Both the position numbers and the translations under genes were made by a program. Shown here in pieces: positions 44,383-53,942 of a stretch of 64,000 nt of DNA. Origin of the DNA: Modicisalibacter muralis (GTDB lineage Bacteria > Pseudomonadota > Gammaproteobacteria > Pseudomonadales > Halomonadaceae); NCBI RefSeq assembly GCF_900102945.1, contig NZ_FNGI01000001.1, positions 62,001 through 126,000 on the forward strand. The letters are read 5' to 3'. A model generated the notes under the pieces. It did not search any database and was not told the DNA's origin. It worked only from the letters and a program-made list of their open reading frames with translations. Position 1 is the stretch's first letter; every line of letters begins with the position of its first letter.

Positions 44383-46626
44383 ATGACCCAGAATCAGTTT
44401 GTATTCCGTGCCACTCAGAATAGCGAAGAAATCGACTTCGGCCGTCTGTTCGGGGTGCTGATCGACCATAAATGGCTGATCGCCAGCATTACCGCGCTGT
44501 TCATCATCGCCGGGGTCATATATGCCTTTCTGGCCACGCCGATTTACCGCGCCGATGCCTTGGTGCAGGTCGAAAATGCCGCACCATCGAACCCACTTGC
44601 TGAAGTTAACAGCTTATTAGGGCAGGAACCGCCCTCTCAAGCGGAAATCGAGATCATCGGTTCACGTATGGTTCTCGGTCGGACAGTGGATATCCTCAAT
44701 CTCGACCTGGAAGTCGAGCCGGTAAGATTGCCTATTATCGGTGAATTCCTGACCCGTAGTGGCGTTGAGCGTCCTGACTCTGCTATCGATAGTTTTTTCC
44801 AACGTATCGGGATGGAGCGCCCGGCCTTCATGACAGACTGGGACTACACCTGGGCCGGCGAGACGATCGACGTGGCGACCATGCCGGTCGCTGATGCCTA
44901 TCTGGGGACAACCTTTACGCTTGAGGTGCTCGACGACCAGCGCTATGCACTGCGTTACGATGGTAAAACCCTCGGCATGGGTAGCGTGGGCTCGGCGGTA
45001 GAGTTCCTGGGAGGGGATGTCAGCTTGACGGTTGAGTCGATCAACGCATCGCCCGGGGCGACATTTACCCTTTCGCATATCCAGCGCTTGGTGGCAATCG
45101 CTGACGTTAGGAAAAGCTTGATAATCACGGAGCAGGGCGAGGCAACCGGCATTCTCAACCTGGGCCTGACCCATTCCGAGCCATCGCTTGCCGAAACCAC
45201 GCTGAGAACCATCACCGATATTTATGTGGCGCAGAATATTCAACGCCAATCGGAAGAAGCGCGCAAGAGCCTGGAATTTCTCAGCCAACAGGTGCCTTCC
45301 ATACGTGAAAGCTTGCGACAGGCAGAAGGCCGGTTAAATGCCTACCGAACTGAACGCGATAGTGTCGATCTCTCCCTGGAAACCCAGTCCGTGCTCGAAC
45401 GGCTGGTTAACCTGGAAGCCCAGCTCAACGAGCTGGAGTTCGCCGAGGCAGAAATCTCCCGGCGCTTTACGCCAAGCCACCCTACCTATGCGGCACTGCT
45501 GGAAAAGATGGCCCAGTTGGAGAACGAGCGGGCCGAATTGGAAGAAGAAATCAACAACCTGCCTGAAACCCAGCAGGAAATTTTACGCCTACAACGCGAC
45601 GTTTCGGTGACTCAGGAAATCTACGTACAGTTGCGCAATAAAGTACAAGAAATGCAGATTGCGGAAGCCAGTACGGTGGGTAATGTGCGTGTGCTGGACA
45701 AGGCCCAGGTTTTCCCGCAGTCCGTGGAACCCAATAAAAAATTGATTGTAGTATTGGCCGCTCTGCTAGGCGGAATGGTTGCCGTGGGGTTGGTGATGAT
45801 GCGGGCCATGCTCAATCCGGGTGTAGAAACCCCGGATCAACTCGAGCGACTTGGATTGCCCGTGTATGCCACCGTGCCGCTTGCCGAAGAACAGGACAAA
45901 CTCAATCGTCGTATGAAGCATAGCGGGGCCAGCCGGGGGCAACCCCATATCGTCGGCCTGCTGGCAAAGCGCAATCCCGCCAATATTTCCATCGAGGCGG
46001 TGCGTGGGCTACGTACCAGCTTGCATTTCGCCATGCTGGAAGGTGATGACAATCGCCTGATGATCACCGGCCCGAGCCCCGGGGTCGGCAAGAGTTTCAT
46101 CACGGTCAATCTGGCTGCAGTGTGTTCCCAGGCCGGTCAGCGGGTGTTGGTTATCGATGGCGATATGCGCAAGGGAAACATTCATAGAGTGTTTGGCGAA
46201 CCCTCCGAAGGCGGGCTCAGTGAAATACTGGCCGGACGCCAGACATTTGAAGAGATGATTCGTGACGTCAAAGGTATGGATAACCTGCATTACCTTTCAC
46301 GAGGCGTAGCGCCACCGAACCCTTCGGAGCTACTGGTAACCTCACGGTTTACGGAACTGCTCGATGCCGTAAGTCAGTACTATGACCTGGTGATTATCGA
46401 TACGCCCCCCGTTCTCGCCGTAACAGATGCCGCCATTATCGGTAAGCAGGTGAGTACTTCACTGATGGTCGCACGCTTCCAGCACAATCCACCCAAGGAG
46501 ATCGACCTTGCCATGCGCCGCCTTGAAACTGGGGGGGTGACGGTCAAGGGTGCGGTTCTTAACGCACTGGAGCGCAAGGCCGCCACAGCATATGGCTACG
46601 GTTACTACAACTATTCGTACAAGTAG
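44383..46626 (+). CDS. wzc: Polysaccharide co-polymerase / tyrosine autokinase Wzc
   Basis: The product is 747 residues. N-terminal Wzz domain with a first membrane helix (LIASITALFIIAGVIYAFLA) and a second near residue 460. Long periplasmic coiled coil. Cytoplasmic BY-kinase with Walker A GPSPGVGKSF (about 564), Walker A' VLVIDGDMRKG and Walker B VIIDTPP. The C-terminal tyrosine cluster YGYGYYNYSY is the phosphorylation tail. Controls chain length and export with Wza and Wzb. Confidence 0.95.
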   Translation: MTQNQFVFRATQNSEEIDFGRLFGVLIDHKWLIASITALFIIAGVIYAFLATPIYRADALVQVENAAPSNPLAEVNSLLGQEPPSQAEIEIIGSRMVLGRTVDILNLDLEVEPVRLPIIGEFLTRSGVERPDSAIDSFFQRIGMERPAFMTDWDYTWAGETIDVATMPVADAYLGTTFTLEVLDDQRYALRYDGKTLGMGSVGSAVEFLGGDVSLTVESINASPGATFTLSHIQRLVAIADVRKSLIITEQGEATGILNLGLTHSEPSLAETTLRTITDIYVAQNIQRQSEEARKSLEFLSQQVPSIRESLRQAEGRLNAYRTERDSVDLSLETQSVLERLVNLEAQLNELEFAEAEISRRFTPSHPTYAALLEKMAQLENERAELEEEINNLPETQQEILRLQRDVSVTQEIYVQLRNKVQEMQIAEASTVGNVRVLDKAQVFPQSVEPNKKLIVVLAALLGGMVAVGLVMMRAMLNPGVETPDQLERLGLPVYATVPLAEEQDKLNRRMKHSGASRGQPHIVGLLAKRNPANISIEAVRGLRTSLHFAMLEGDDNRLMITGPSPGVGKSFITVNLAAVCSQAGQRVLVIDGDMRKGNIHRVFGEPSEGGLSEILAGRQTFEEMIRDVKGMDNLHYLSRGVAPPNPSELLVTSRFTELLDAVSQYYDLVIIDTPPVLAVTDAAIIGKQVSTSLMVARFQHNPPKEIDLAMRRLETGGVTVKGAVLNALERKAATAYGYGYYNYSYK

Positions 46627-46855
46627 ATGTGATATAGGTGGAGCGAAAAAGCTTTGCTTAGCGTGATGCTAATTCTAGCTTCAGTTGAGAGTATGGGACA
46701 GAATTAAGGAATTGAAGCCTCAGTTTGGTTAGCTCGTTTATTCAGGAAGTACTAAAAATAACAAATATAGCCCTGTTATATTCTACGCAGTTAGGTAGTT
46801 TAAAAAAATATTTGCGTCAGCTTATATAATTTTATTATTTATACGGGGTTAAGAA

Positions 46856-47644
46856 ATGCTTATTATTCATGTGGGTGCCCATAAGACGGGCACTACTACG
46901 ATTCAAAATTTTTTGAAGAAAGAGCCCGTGATTTTGAAAAATAGCTCGATCAATTATATTGATATCTATAAAGATGTTGGGGCTGGGTTGGTCTCGAAAT
47001 TACAACCAGAGGATGATTTGTATCTGAAAATGAGAGTGTTGTATTCTGTTAGAGATAAGATCGATAGAAATTATGAAGATGATAAAGTAAATATAATCAG
47101 CAGCGAGTCGTTTTTCGGTGATTTTTACCAAGCCTATAAAAATCAAAAATATATTTATTCCATTTTAAGCGAGGTTTTTTCTGGGTATTCTTTGAGAGTT
47201 GCTTACTTGGAAAGGGATATTTCAGATTTTTTCACTTCGCTATATATTCAATCGGTACAGCAAGGGAGGTGTTGGAGTGAAAAAAAATATTTTGAGCTAA
47301 CTGGCATAAATAATTTTTCATGGGATGAAGCATATACGAATGCTATTAGTTGTTTTGGGGAAGATAGAGTTATTAGAATAAAAATGGAAGATGCCTCTAG
47401 GCATGAATATGGCTTGATAGGTGGTTTTTTTAAGGAAATAGGTTGTGAGCTTAACTCTTCCATGATCGAAAGTAATGAAGAATTAAAAAAGTATAATAAA
47501 AATATTAGTTATGGTAGAAAAGAAGTGATGCTTGCAAGGGTTTTTAATAAGTTAACCTTTTCAAAATTTAATAAATACATCCGAATACTTTTGGCGCGCC
47601 TAACCTTGGCTACGAATAGCAAAAAATATCTATCTAAACTATAG
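46856..47644 (+). CDS. Sulfotransferase-like protein
   Basis: The product is 262 residues. The N-terminal P-loop IIHVGAHKTGTTTIQNFL is the 5'-phosphosulfate-binding loop of PAPS sulfotransferases, and LERDISDFFTSLYIQ suits the 3'-phosphate-binding region. The rest is divergent. Very AT-rich (about one third GC) against the GC-rich wza-wzb-wzc set just before it, so it was probably acquired separately. Likely adds sulfate to the polysaccharide or one of its precursors. Acceptor unknown. Confidence 0.65.
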   Translation: MLIIHVGAHKTGTTTIQNFLKKEPVILKNSSINYIDIYKDVGAGLVSKLQPEDDLYLKMRVLYSVRDKIDRNYEDDKVNIISSESFFGDFYQAYKNQKYIYSILSEVFSGYSLRVAYLERDISDFFTSLYIQSVQQGRCWSEKKYFELTGINNFSWDEAYTNAISCFGEDRVIRIKMEDASRHEYGLIGGFFKEIGCELNSSMIESNEELKKYNKNISYGRKEVMLARVFNKLTFSKFNKYIRILLARLTLATNSKKYLSKL

Positions 47645-47809
47645 GATAGCAATCTTGGCATTATTAGTCATAAGTGATTTTATAAATGTCTTTACCCTAA
47701 AGCCTTACGAATGAATTGGTGCGCAACAGATGGCTATGCGGAATGCATTCTTCTGCTTTCCTGTAAAGTCGATTATTATTAACACAACAAACCTTTAAAG
47801 GAATGCTCG

Positions 47810-48859
47810 ATGAGGTTAAATTTGTTTGTAGTCGAGTCACCTCTTCAAGCTTTATCCGCTTGTGAAGCTAAAGATAGTTTATGTGCCGAAGACAAAAATA
47901 TTATACTTGTAAAGCTTTGGGGGGGGGAGCGTAGAGAAAATGATGAGCAAATAAAAAAAGTCGTAGGGGTGTCTGAATGGGAAGAAGTTATATTTTTCAG
48001 CACTTATTCAAAATTTTCTGTCGGTATGCATGTTAGAATAATTAAAAATATAGCTAAAATTTCTCGAAAATTTAAAGGGAAGATATGTAATATTTTTATA
48101 GGTGATTTTTATAGTGTCTGGATGCACTATTTGAAGTGCGCGATCCGTTCGGACAAAATTTTCTTGCTGGATGACGGTAATAGTACTATTGCTGCCTATA
48201 ACGATTCAATATCCAGGAATATTAATTGGCCAAAAAAGGACAGAGGCCATATAAGGCAATGCCTTCATGATTTTATATATTCCTATTTTTATAATAAAAA
48301 ATACGCCGAAAAGAAAATTATTGTTTTTAGTAGCTTTCATTTGTGCGATTATAGTCCGTTTGTAATAAAGAACGAATATATAGAGCTGAAAAAAAGAATG
48401 AGTGAAAAGATTGTTGATGAGAAAGAGGTTTACTACTTTGGCGCAAAATACAGCGAAGTTGGGGTAATGTGCAGAAAGGATGAATTGGCTTTTCTTGGTA
48501 AGGTGGTCAGGTATTATGAAAATCTTGGAAAAATATTTATCTATATTCCTCATAGAGATGAGGAAGGCAGTAAGGTGGCCGCTATAAAAAAGCTGGGGAA
48601 CGTTTCTGTTAAAAACCTCAACATGCCGGCTGAGCTTTATTTGGTATTAAATGAAAAAGTTCCATTGAATATAGGTGGGGCTTACACTAGCGTCTTGCAA
48701 AATGTAAAAGTGATGTTCGACTGCTTTTCAATATTATCCTTTCGAATTCCACACTCAATATTACTTGAAAAGCGCCGAGGAAAAGTAATTGAGGTATATG
48801 CAAACTATTCAAAGTCTGGCATTGATGTAATTGATTTGACCGAGTTAAATGTTAACTGA
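47810..48859 (+). CDS. Sialyltransferase-like glycosyltransferase (GT52 / polysialyltransferase type)
   Basis: The product is 349 residues. The opening LFVVESPLQALSACEA is typical of the bacterial CMP-sialic-acid-using transferases. The acidic catalytic motif appears as LLDDGNST, the HP-type motif as YIPHRDE, and the terminal Ser/Thr motif as NIGGAYTS. It could transfer a nonulosonic acid made by the pathway that starts at 62.1 kb. Assignment rests on motif layout, so a related GT family is possible. Confidence 0.55.
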   Translation: MRLNLFVVESPLQALSACEAKDSLCAEDKNIILVKLWGGERRENDEQIKKVVGVSEWEEVIFFSTYSKFSVGMHVRIIKNIAKISRKFKGKICNIFIGDFYSVWMHYLKCAIRSDKIFLLDDGNSTIAAYNDSISRNINWPKKDRGHIRQCLHDFIYSYFYNKKYAEKKIIVFSSFHLCDYSPFVIKNEYIELKKRMSEKIVDEKEVYYFGAKYSEVGVMCRKDELAFLGKVVRYYENLGKIFIYIPHRDEEGSKVAAIKKLGNVSVKNLNMPAELYLVLNEKVPLNIGGAYTSVLQNVKVMFDCFSILSFRIPHSILLEKRRGKVIEVYANYSKSGIDVIDLTELNVN

Positions 48860-49024
48860 TATTTATCAAAGCTCGCTTAATGCGCGTGTTGTATGGCTAG
48901 GAATTGGTCTTCGCTAGAAAACTAGTGATAATCCAAGGGCGATAAGTAATTGTGCTTCTTGCGTCCGAGTGTATCTTTAATTCTCGTCAGTGACTATGGG
49001 AAATAATTTCACAGAAGATATTTT

Positions 49025-50074
49025 ATGCCATATTATTTAATATATTTTTTATTATTTTGCTACTCAATTTACTCTATTTCAAAAAATCGAAATGGACAAA
49101 TAGCAGGTGCTATATTTGCTCTATTATTAGCTCTACTGGCCTCGTTGAGATATGATACAGGAACTGATTTCAATGCATACCAAAGCATATGGAACACCAC
49201 TAGGGCGCTAAATTTTTCATTTGTGACATATGAATATGTTGAACCAGGATTCCTGATGGTCAATAGCCTTTTAAAGGCAGTGTATAAAGGGGATTTTTTG
49301 TATTTCTCTTTTTATGCCTTCGCAACAATTATGTTTCTTTATGTTGGCCTTAAAAAACTTAAGATAAATTTAGTATTTGTGATGTTATTATATTATTGTT
49401 TGTTTTATTTTGCGTTTACCTTTAATGCGATGAGGCAAGCATTGGCTATGGCTATGTTTGTGTATTCGCTTAATTTTTTAATCAAAGGGAAAGTGAAAGA
49501 GTATTTCTTATTGAATATTCTAGCCATGTGTTTCCATGTAAGCTCTATTGTATATATATTCTTTGGAGCCATATGGTTTTTCGACATTAGTAAAAAACAC
49601 TTTGTATTTTCTATATTTCTCCCTTTGATCACCCTTTTTATATATATTTCCGGCCTAGGTTATGAAGTTTTTAGCTTTTTCACTAGCGCGCTAGGAAAGC
49701 CTTCAACCTATCTAAGTGAGTGGAAAGAAGAAATATCTGTTAACCAGTGGGCTTCAAGAATAGTAATGCTCATTGCTATTTCTTTCTTTACATTAAAACA
49801 TCAGGAAAATAAGCTTATATCCTCATTGGGATTCTTTTATATTATTGGCTTTTCTTTATATATCCTCTTCGCGGATGTGGCTATGCTAAGCTCAAGGCTA
49901 AACATGGCATTTAGAATTGTCGAAATTATTATAGCTGGGCTTTTGTTGATTGAGTATAGAACAATATCCAACAAATTCTTTGTTTTCCTTGTCTTTATGA
50001 TCCCATACAGCATTCAGTTTCTTATTAACGCGTCGAATCCCGATAATCAATACATACTCAGATCAGCATTCTAG
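49025..50074 (+). CDS. wzy: Polysaccharide polymerase Wzy, EpsG type
   Basis: The product is 349 residues with about ten transmembrane segments. The N-terminal LLASLRYDTGTDFNAYQSIW motif is the EpsG-family signature (the RxGTDxxxY pattern). A further MRQALAMAMFVYSL segment is also shared with EpsG proteins. It should join repeat units in the periplasm. AT-rich. Confidence 0.8.
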   Translation: MPYYLIYFLLFCYSIYSISKNRNGQIAGAIFALLLALLASLRYDTGTDFNAYQSIWNTTRALNFSFVTYEYVEPGFLMVNSLLKAVYKGDFLYFSFYAFATIMFLYVGLKKLKINLVFVMLLYYCLFYFAFTFNAMRQALAMAMFVYSLNFLIKGKVKEYFLLNILAMCFHVSSIVYIFFGAIWFFDISKKHFVFSIFLPLITLFIYISGLGYEVFSFFTSALGKPSTYLSEWKEEISVNQWASRIVMLIAISFFTLKHQENKLISSLGFFYIIGFSLYILFADVAMLSSRLNMAFRIVEIIIAGLLLIEYRTISNKFFVFLVFMIPYSIQFLINASNPDNQYILRSAF

Positions 50075-50203
50075 AAATATTTATCGCTATCCAGGCTACC
50101 TAAGGTTATCGCTGATTCCCTTTTTCATAGGACATGATCCATTGGACATCGAGGGCGCATTGCCCTTGTGCATATAATACTGTTAAGGAACCAGGTAATC
50201 CAT

Positions 50204-51121
50204 ATGGAAGTTGATATTTCTGTAGTAATACCAACGCATAATAGGTTGGAAGATTTGAAGAAATCGATTAGCAGTATTCTTAAGCAAACATTGCTGCCTA
50301 AGGAGATCATAATTATTGATGATGGTTCAATTCAGGAAGTAGAAGCTGATCTCTTTAACATCCCTGGGGAAAGAATTAAATTAAAGATTCTGAGAAATAA
50401 AATCTCAAAAGGAGCCTCTTACGCAAGAAACATGGGTATAAATGAAGCAGTAGGGAAATATATAGCATTTTTAGATGACGACGATGAATTTCTAGACAAA
50501 AAGTTAGAGCTCGTTTTAAGGGCCTTTAAAAAAACGGGAGTTGATGTTATATATCATCCAGCCATCGTTAATTATACTAAAGAAAATTTAAGATATATAA
50601 CCAATCCAAAAGATAATATCTCTTTTACAGATTGCCTTATCGGTAATCAGCTTGGCGGCGCATCCATGGTAAGTGCCAAGAGGGACATGCTATTAAAATT
50701 GGGTGGGTTTGATACTAGTTTGCCTGCGCTCGAAGATTACGAAATGTGGATGCGTTTAGCTAAAGCAGGCGCCACATTTCATAAGCTAAGTGAACCTTTG
50801 GTAAGCTATCAAGTTACAACAGGAAAAGACTATCTTTCGGCATCCATGGAAAAATTTGTTAGTTCAAAAAAAATTATATATTCAAAATATAGATGGGAAT
50901 GTTCGGCACTTTCACTTGGCGAACAAAAAACTATGGAAGAAGCAAATAAGAAGCATGAAGCATACAAGAATCTCTTGTCAGGAAAAAAAATGTCAGCTTC
51001 ATGGCTGTATCTATCGGCATTTAAAGTACGTTTCAATGTTGAGCTATTGTTAGCATCGTTCTTCTCTTTTTTCGGGATAAGAGCCTTGATTTTATGCCAA
51101 AAGCTTAAAAGCAAGGTGTGA
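50204..51121 (+). CDS. Family 2 glycosyltransferase
   Basis: The product is 305 residues from the ATG at 50204. GT-A fold with ISVVIPTHNRLEDLKKSI, donor-site IIIDDGSI, metal-binding FLDDDDEF and acceptor-loop EDYEMWMRL. Sugar specificity unknown. The upstream in-frame ATG at 50168 would add 12 unrelated residues. Confidence 0.9.
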   Translation: MEVDISVVIPTHNRLEDLKKSISSILKQTLLPKEIIIIDDGSIQEVEADLFNIPGERIKLKILRNKISKGASYARNMGINEAVGKYIAFLDDDDEFLDKKLELVLRAFKKTGVDVIYHPAIVNYTKENLRYITNPKDNISFTDCLIGNQLGGASMVSAKRDMLLKLGGFDTSLPALEDYEMWMRLAKAGATFHKLSEPLVSYQVTTGKDYLSASMEKFVSSKKIIYSKYRWECSALSLGEQKTMEEANKKHEAYKNLLSGKKMSASWLYLSAFKVRFNVELLLASFFSFFGIRALILCQKLKSKV

Positions 51122-51191
51122 CGGATTGGTTGGTAAATGAGTGTGCTAGCCATCTTATCATCTTCAACAGCATCCGGAGGCTGGGAGCAAT

Positions 51192-52046
51192 ATGGTTAAG
51201 GACTACATAATAAAATCTTTTGATTTCTTATCCGACGAGGCATTCGTTAAAATTGCTTTCTTTATAAAAAATTTTACTTGGCTAGATTTAAGTAATCCTA
51301 GGACATTTCCCGAGAAAATAAATTACATTAAAGTTAACAAGCACCAAGAGGCTTTAAGAAGGCTTGTTTCTGACAGAATATCAGTGCGCCGTTACGTTGA
51401 AAAAAAAACTAATGATTGCCGTTTGATTAGCGTCCTTTGGAGTGGCATTACCTTCGACGAAAAAACGTGGGAAGAGCTTCCTAAGAAATTCGTTATAAAA
51501 GCTACGCATGGCTCTAAAATGGTTAAGGTTGTTGATAAGGAAAAAGTCTGCTTTGAGGATATAGAGAAGGAGGTTAATGCATGGAAGTATGTTGATTATG
51601 CGAACAAAAGTCGTGAGTGGTACTACTCTAGTATTGAAAAAAAAATAATTGTAGAAGAGTTTATTGAAACAGATGATGGGTGTGTGCCTCCTGACTACAA
51701 ATTTTTTTGCATTAATGGGAAGGTTTGCTTAATTCAAGTCGATATAGAAAGGTTTATCAATCACGAAAGAAATTTTTATACCGCCGACTTTGAATTGATG
51801 CCCATAACTTTGAATTATAATAGATCTGATAAATGTATCGAAAAACCTAGTTCACTAGAAAAAGCAATAGATGTTGCTGAGGGTCTTTCAGTGGACTTCG
51901 ATTTTATAAGGGTGGATTTGTACTTGGTTGGAGAGAATGTCTATTTTGGAGAAATGACAAATATTCCTGATAGCGGCTTAGCACAATTCACTCCCAAACA
52001 GTTCAATTACAGCCTAGGCGAAAAACTTAATATTCGAGGGGAATAG
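51192..52046 (+). CDS. TupA-like ATP-grasp ligase
   Basis: The product is 284 residues. The family is recognised from NPRTFPEKINYIK, DRISVRRYVEKK, ELPKKFVIKATHGSKM (ATP-grasp nucleotide site), IVEEFIE, PPDYKFFCINGKV and FIRVDLYLVGENVYFGEMT (metal-binding acidic region). TupA of Bacillus links amino acids in teichuronopeptide. Similar proteins in capsule loci may attach an amino acid to uronic acid residues by an amide bond, which would fit the UDP-glucuronate genes just downstream. Confidence 0.78.
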   Translation: MVKDYIIKSFDFLSDEAFVKIAFFIKNFTWLDLSNPRTFPEKINYIKVNKHQEALRRLVSDRISVRRYVEKKTNDCRLISVLWSGITFDEKTWEELPKKFVIKATHGSKMVKVVDKEKVCFEDIEKEVNAWKYVDYANKSREWYYSSIEKKIIVEEFIETDDGCVPPDYKFFCINGKVCLIQVDIERFINHERNFYTADFELMPITLNYNRSDKCIEKPSSLEKAIDVAEGLSVDFDFIRVDLYLVGENVYFGEMTNIPDSGLAQFTPKQFNYSLGEKLNIRGE

Positions 52047-52047
52047 T

Positions 52048-52866
52048 TTGGAAAAGCTATCAGTGCTTATGTCTGTTTATAATAAAGAGAATATTATTCA
52101 TTTGCATGAATGCTTACTGAGCTTAGCAAGGCAAACTACGACTGCGGATGAGGTGGTGCTAGTAGAAGATGGTAAAATTAATTCCCAGTTGAATGAAACG
52201 ATAGAAAAATTTAGGACGCTTCTTAACATTAAAAGTATTAAGATGACGCGGAATGTTGGGCTGGGAAAAGCTCTCCAAGAAGGTTTGTTGCATTGCACTT
52301 ATGAACTTGTTGCCCGTATGGATGCGGATGATATAGCTTATCCAACTCGTTTTATGCAGCAAGTTGAGTTTATGAGCAGCCATGCCGATATATCTGTCTG
52401 TGGGGGGTGGATCAAAGAATTTTCTACAGATAAAGATTTCCCTCATGCTGAAAGGCGCTTGCCATGCACGATTAAAGAAGTGCGCACTTTTGCACGTCGA
52501 CGTTGTCCGCTAAACCATATGACAGTTATGTTTAGAAAATCTCATATTCTGGCGGTTGGAGGTTATGCTGGACTCAAGAATTCTCAAGACTATCATTTAT
52601 GGGGAAGGCTACTTGGCGCTGGTTATCATATTTCAAATATTCCAGATTATCTTGTGTTGGCAAGGGCCGGTGAAAATTTGTTTTCGCGACGTGGTGGTTG
52701 GAGATTTATAAATATCGAGTATCAATTGCAGCGTGAATTTGTGCGTTCTGGGTTTATTGGTTGGCCTCAAGCTATATATAACCTAGTATCTCGCATACCC
52801 GTCAGGCTAGCACCTACAACGGTTCGCAGATTTCTCTATCAAAAAATGTTTCGAAATTCTATATAG
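52048..52866 (+). CDS. Family 2 glycosyltransferase (amylovoran type)
   Basis: The product is 272 residues, starting at TTG 52048 with GAGGGG upstream. GT-A motifs are LSVLMSVYNKENIIHL, VVLVEDG, RMDADDIAYPTRF and the NSQDYHLWGRL acceptor motif. Close to the TupA-like gene (one base apart), so cotranslated. Donor unknown. Confidence 0.88.
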   Translation: MEKLSVLMSVYNKENIIHLHECLLSLARQTTTADEVVLVEDGKINSQLNETIEKFRTLLNIKSIKMTRNVGLGKALQEGLLHCTYELVARMDADDIAYPTRFMQQVEFMSSHADISVCGGWIKEFSTDKDFPHAERRLPCTIKEVRTFARRRCPLNHMTVMFRKSHILAVGGYAGLKNSQDYHLWGRLLGAGYHISNIPDYLVLARAGENLFSRRGGWRFINIEYQLQREFVRSGFIGWPQAIYNLVSRIPVRLAPTTVRRFLYQKMFRNSI

Positions 52867-52899
52867 CACAGCCTTTTTCTACGAAAATAAGAAGGTGAT

Positions 52900-53907
52900 A
52901 TGCAATTTCTAATTACTGGTGTGGCTGGTTTCATTGGTCATGCGGTTGCAAGGAAATTAGCTAGTCAGGGCCACCAAATAATCGGTATAGATAACCTTAA
53001 CGATTATTATGATGTATTGCTCAAGCAGGCCCGTCTTGAAAATCTTGCTTCTTATCCGAATTTTGTTTTTGTCCATCTCGATCTTGCTAATCGAGATGGA
53101 ATGGCTGAATTATTCAATAAATATGATTTTGACAGAGTGATCCACTTGGCGGCACAAGCGGGAGTGCGTTATTCGTTGGAAAACCCCCATGTATATGCCG
53201 ACTCAAATTTAGTGGGACACTTGAATGTTTTGGAAGGATGTCGTCAGCAGCAGATAGGGCACTTGGTTTATGCATCTTCCAGTTCGGTGTATGGCATGAA
53301 TGCTAAGTTTCCTTTCTCTGTGACGGATAATGTCGATCATCCTGTAAGCCTCTACGCGGCAACGAAAAAGGCCAATGAGCTGATGTCGCATAGCTATTCA
53401 CACTTATATAAAATTCCTACTACAGGATTGCGCTTTTTTACCGTGTATGGCCCTTGGGGGCGGCCAGATATGGCCATGTTCAAGTTCACTAAAAATGTGC
53501 TCGAAGGCAAGCCCATTGATGTATATAACCACGGTGAAATGTCACGAGATTTTACTTACATTGATGATATCGTTGAAAGTGTAGTACGCATTATGGAAGT
53601 TATTCCACAGTACCGCGAGAATCTGGCTTATATCAAGTCTACGCATAATGACAACAAAGCTCCACATGCGTTGTATAACATCGGCCATGGTAGTCCAGTG
53701 TGCCTTATGGATTTTATACATGCTTTGGAAAAAATTACTGGGAAAAAGGCAATATGTAATTATTTGCCTATGCAGCCGGGAGATGTTCAACGTACTTGGG
53801 CGGATACCGATGACCTGTATCAGGTAATAGGATACCAACCAAAATATGATGTTGAAGAGGGTGTGTATCACTTTGTCAACTGGTTTCGCAATTATTATCG
53901 CATTTAA
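52900..53907 (+). CDS. UDP-glucuronate 4-epimerase (CapI-like)
   Basis: The product is 335 residues. SDR fold with GVAGFIGHAVARKL, NDYYDVLLKQARL (characteristic of the glucuronate epimerase group), catalytic YAATKKANE, VYASSSSVYG and GLRFFTVYGPWGRPDMA. Converts UDP-glucuronate to UDP-galacturonate. It precedes the UDP-glucose dehydrogenase that makes its substrate. GAAGGTG precedes the ATG. Confidence 0.92.
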   Translation: MQFLITGVAGFIGHAVARKLASQGHQIIGIDNLNDYYDVLLKQARLENLASYPNFVFVHLDLANRDGMAELFNKYDFDRVIHLAAQAGVRYSLENPHVYADSNLVGHLNVLEGCRQQQIGHLVYASSSSVYGMNAKFPFSVTDNVDHPVSLYAATKKANELMSHSYSHLYKIPTTGLRFFTVYGPWGRPDMAMFKFTKNVLEGKPIDVYNHGEMSRDFTYIDDIVESVVRIMEVIPQYRENLAYIKSTHNDNKAPHALYNIGHGSPVCLMDFIHALEKITGKKAICNYLPMQPGDVQRTWADTDDLYQVIGYQPKYDVEEGVYHFVNWFRNYYRI

Positions 53908-53942
53908 TGCGTTTTATTTTTAAAAACCAATAAGGAAAGTTT

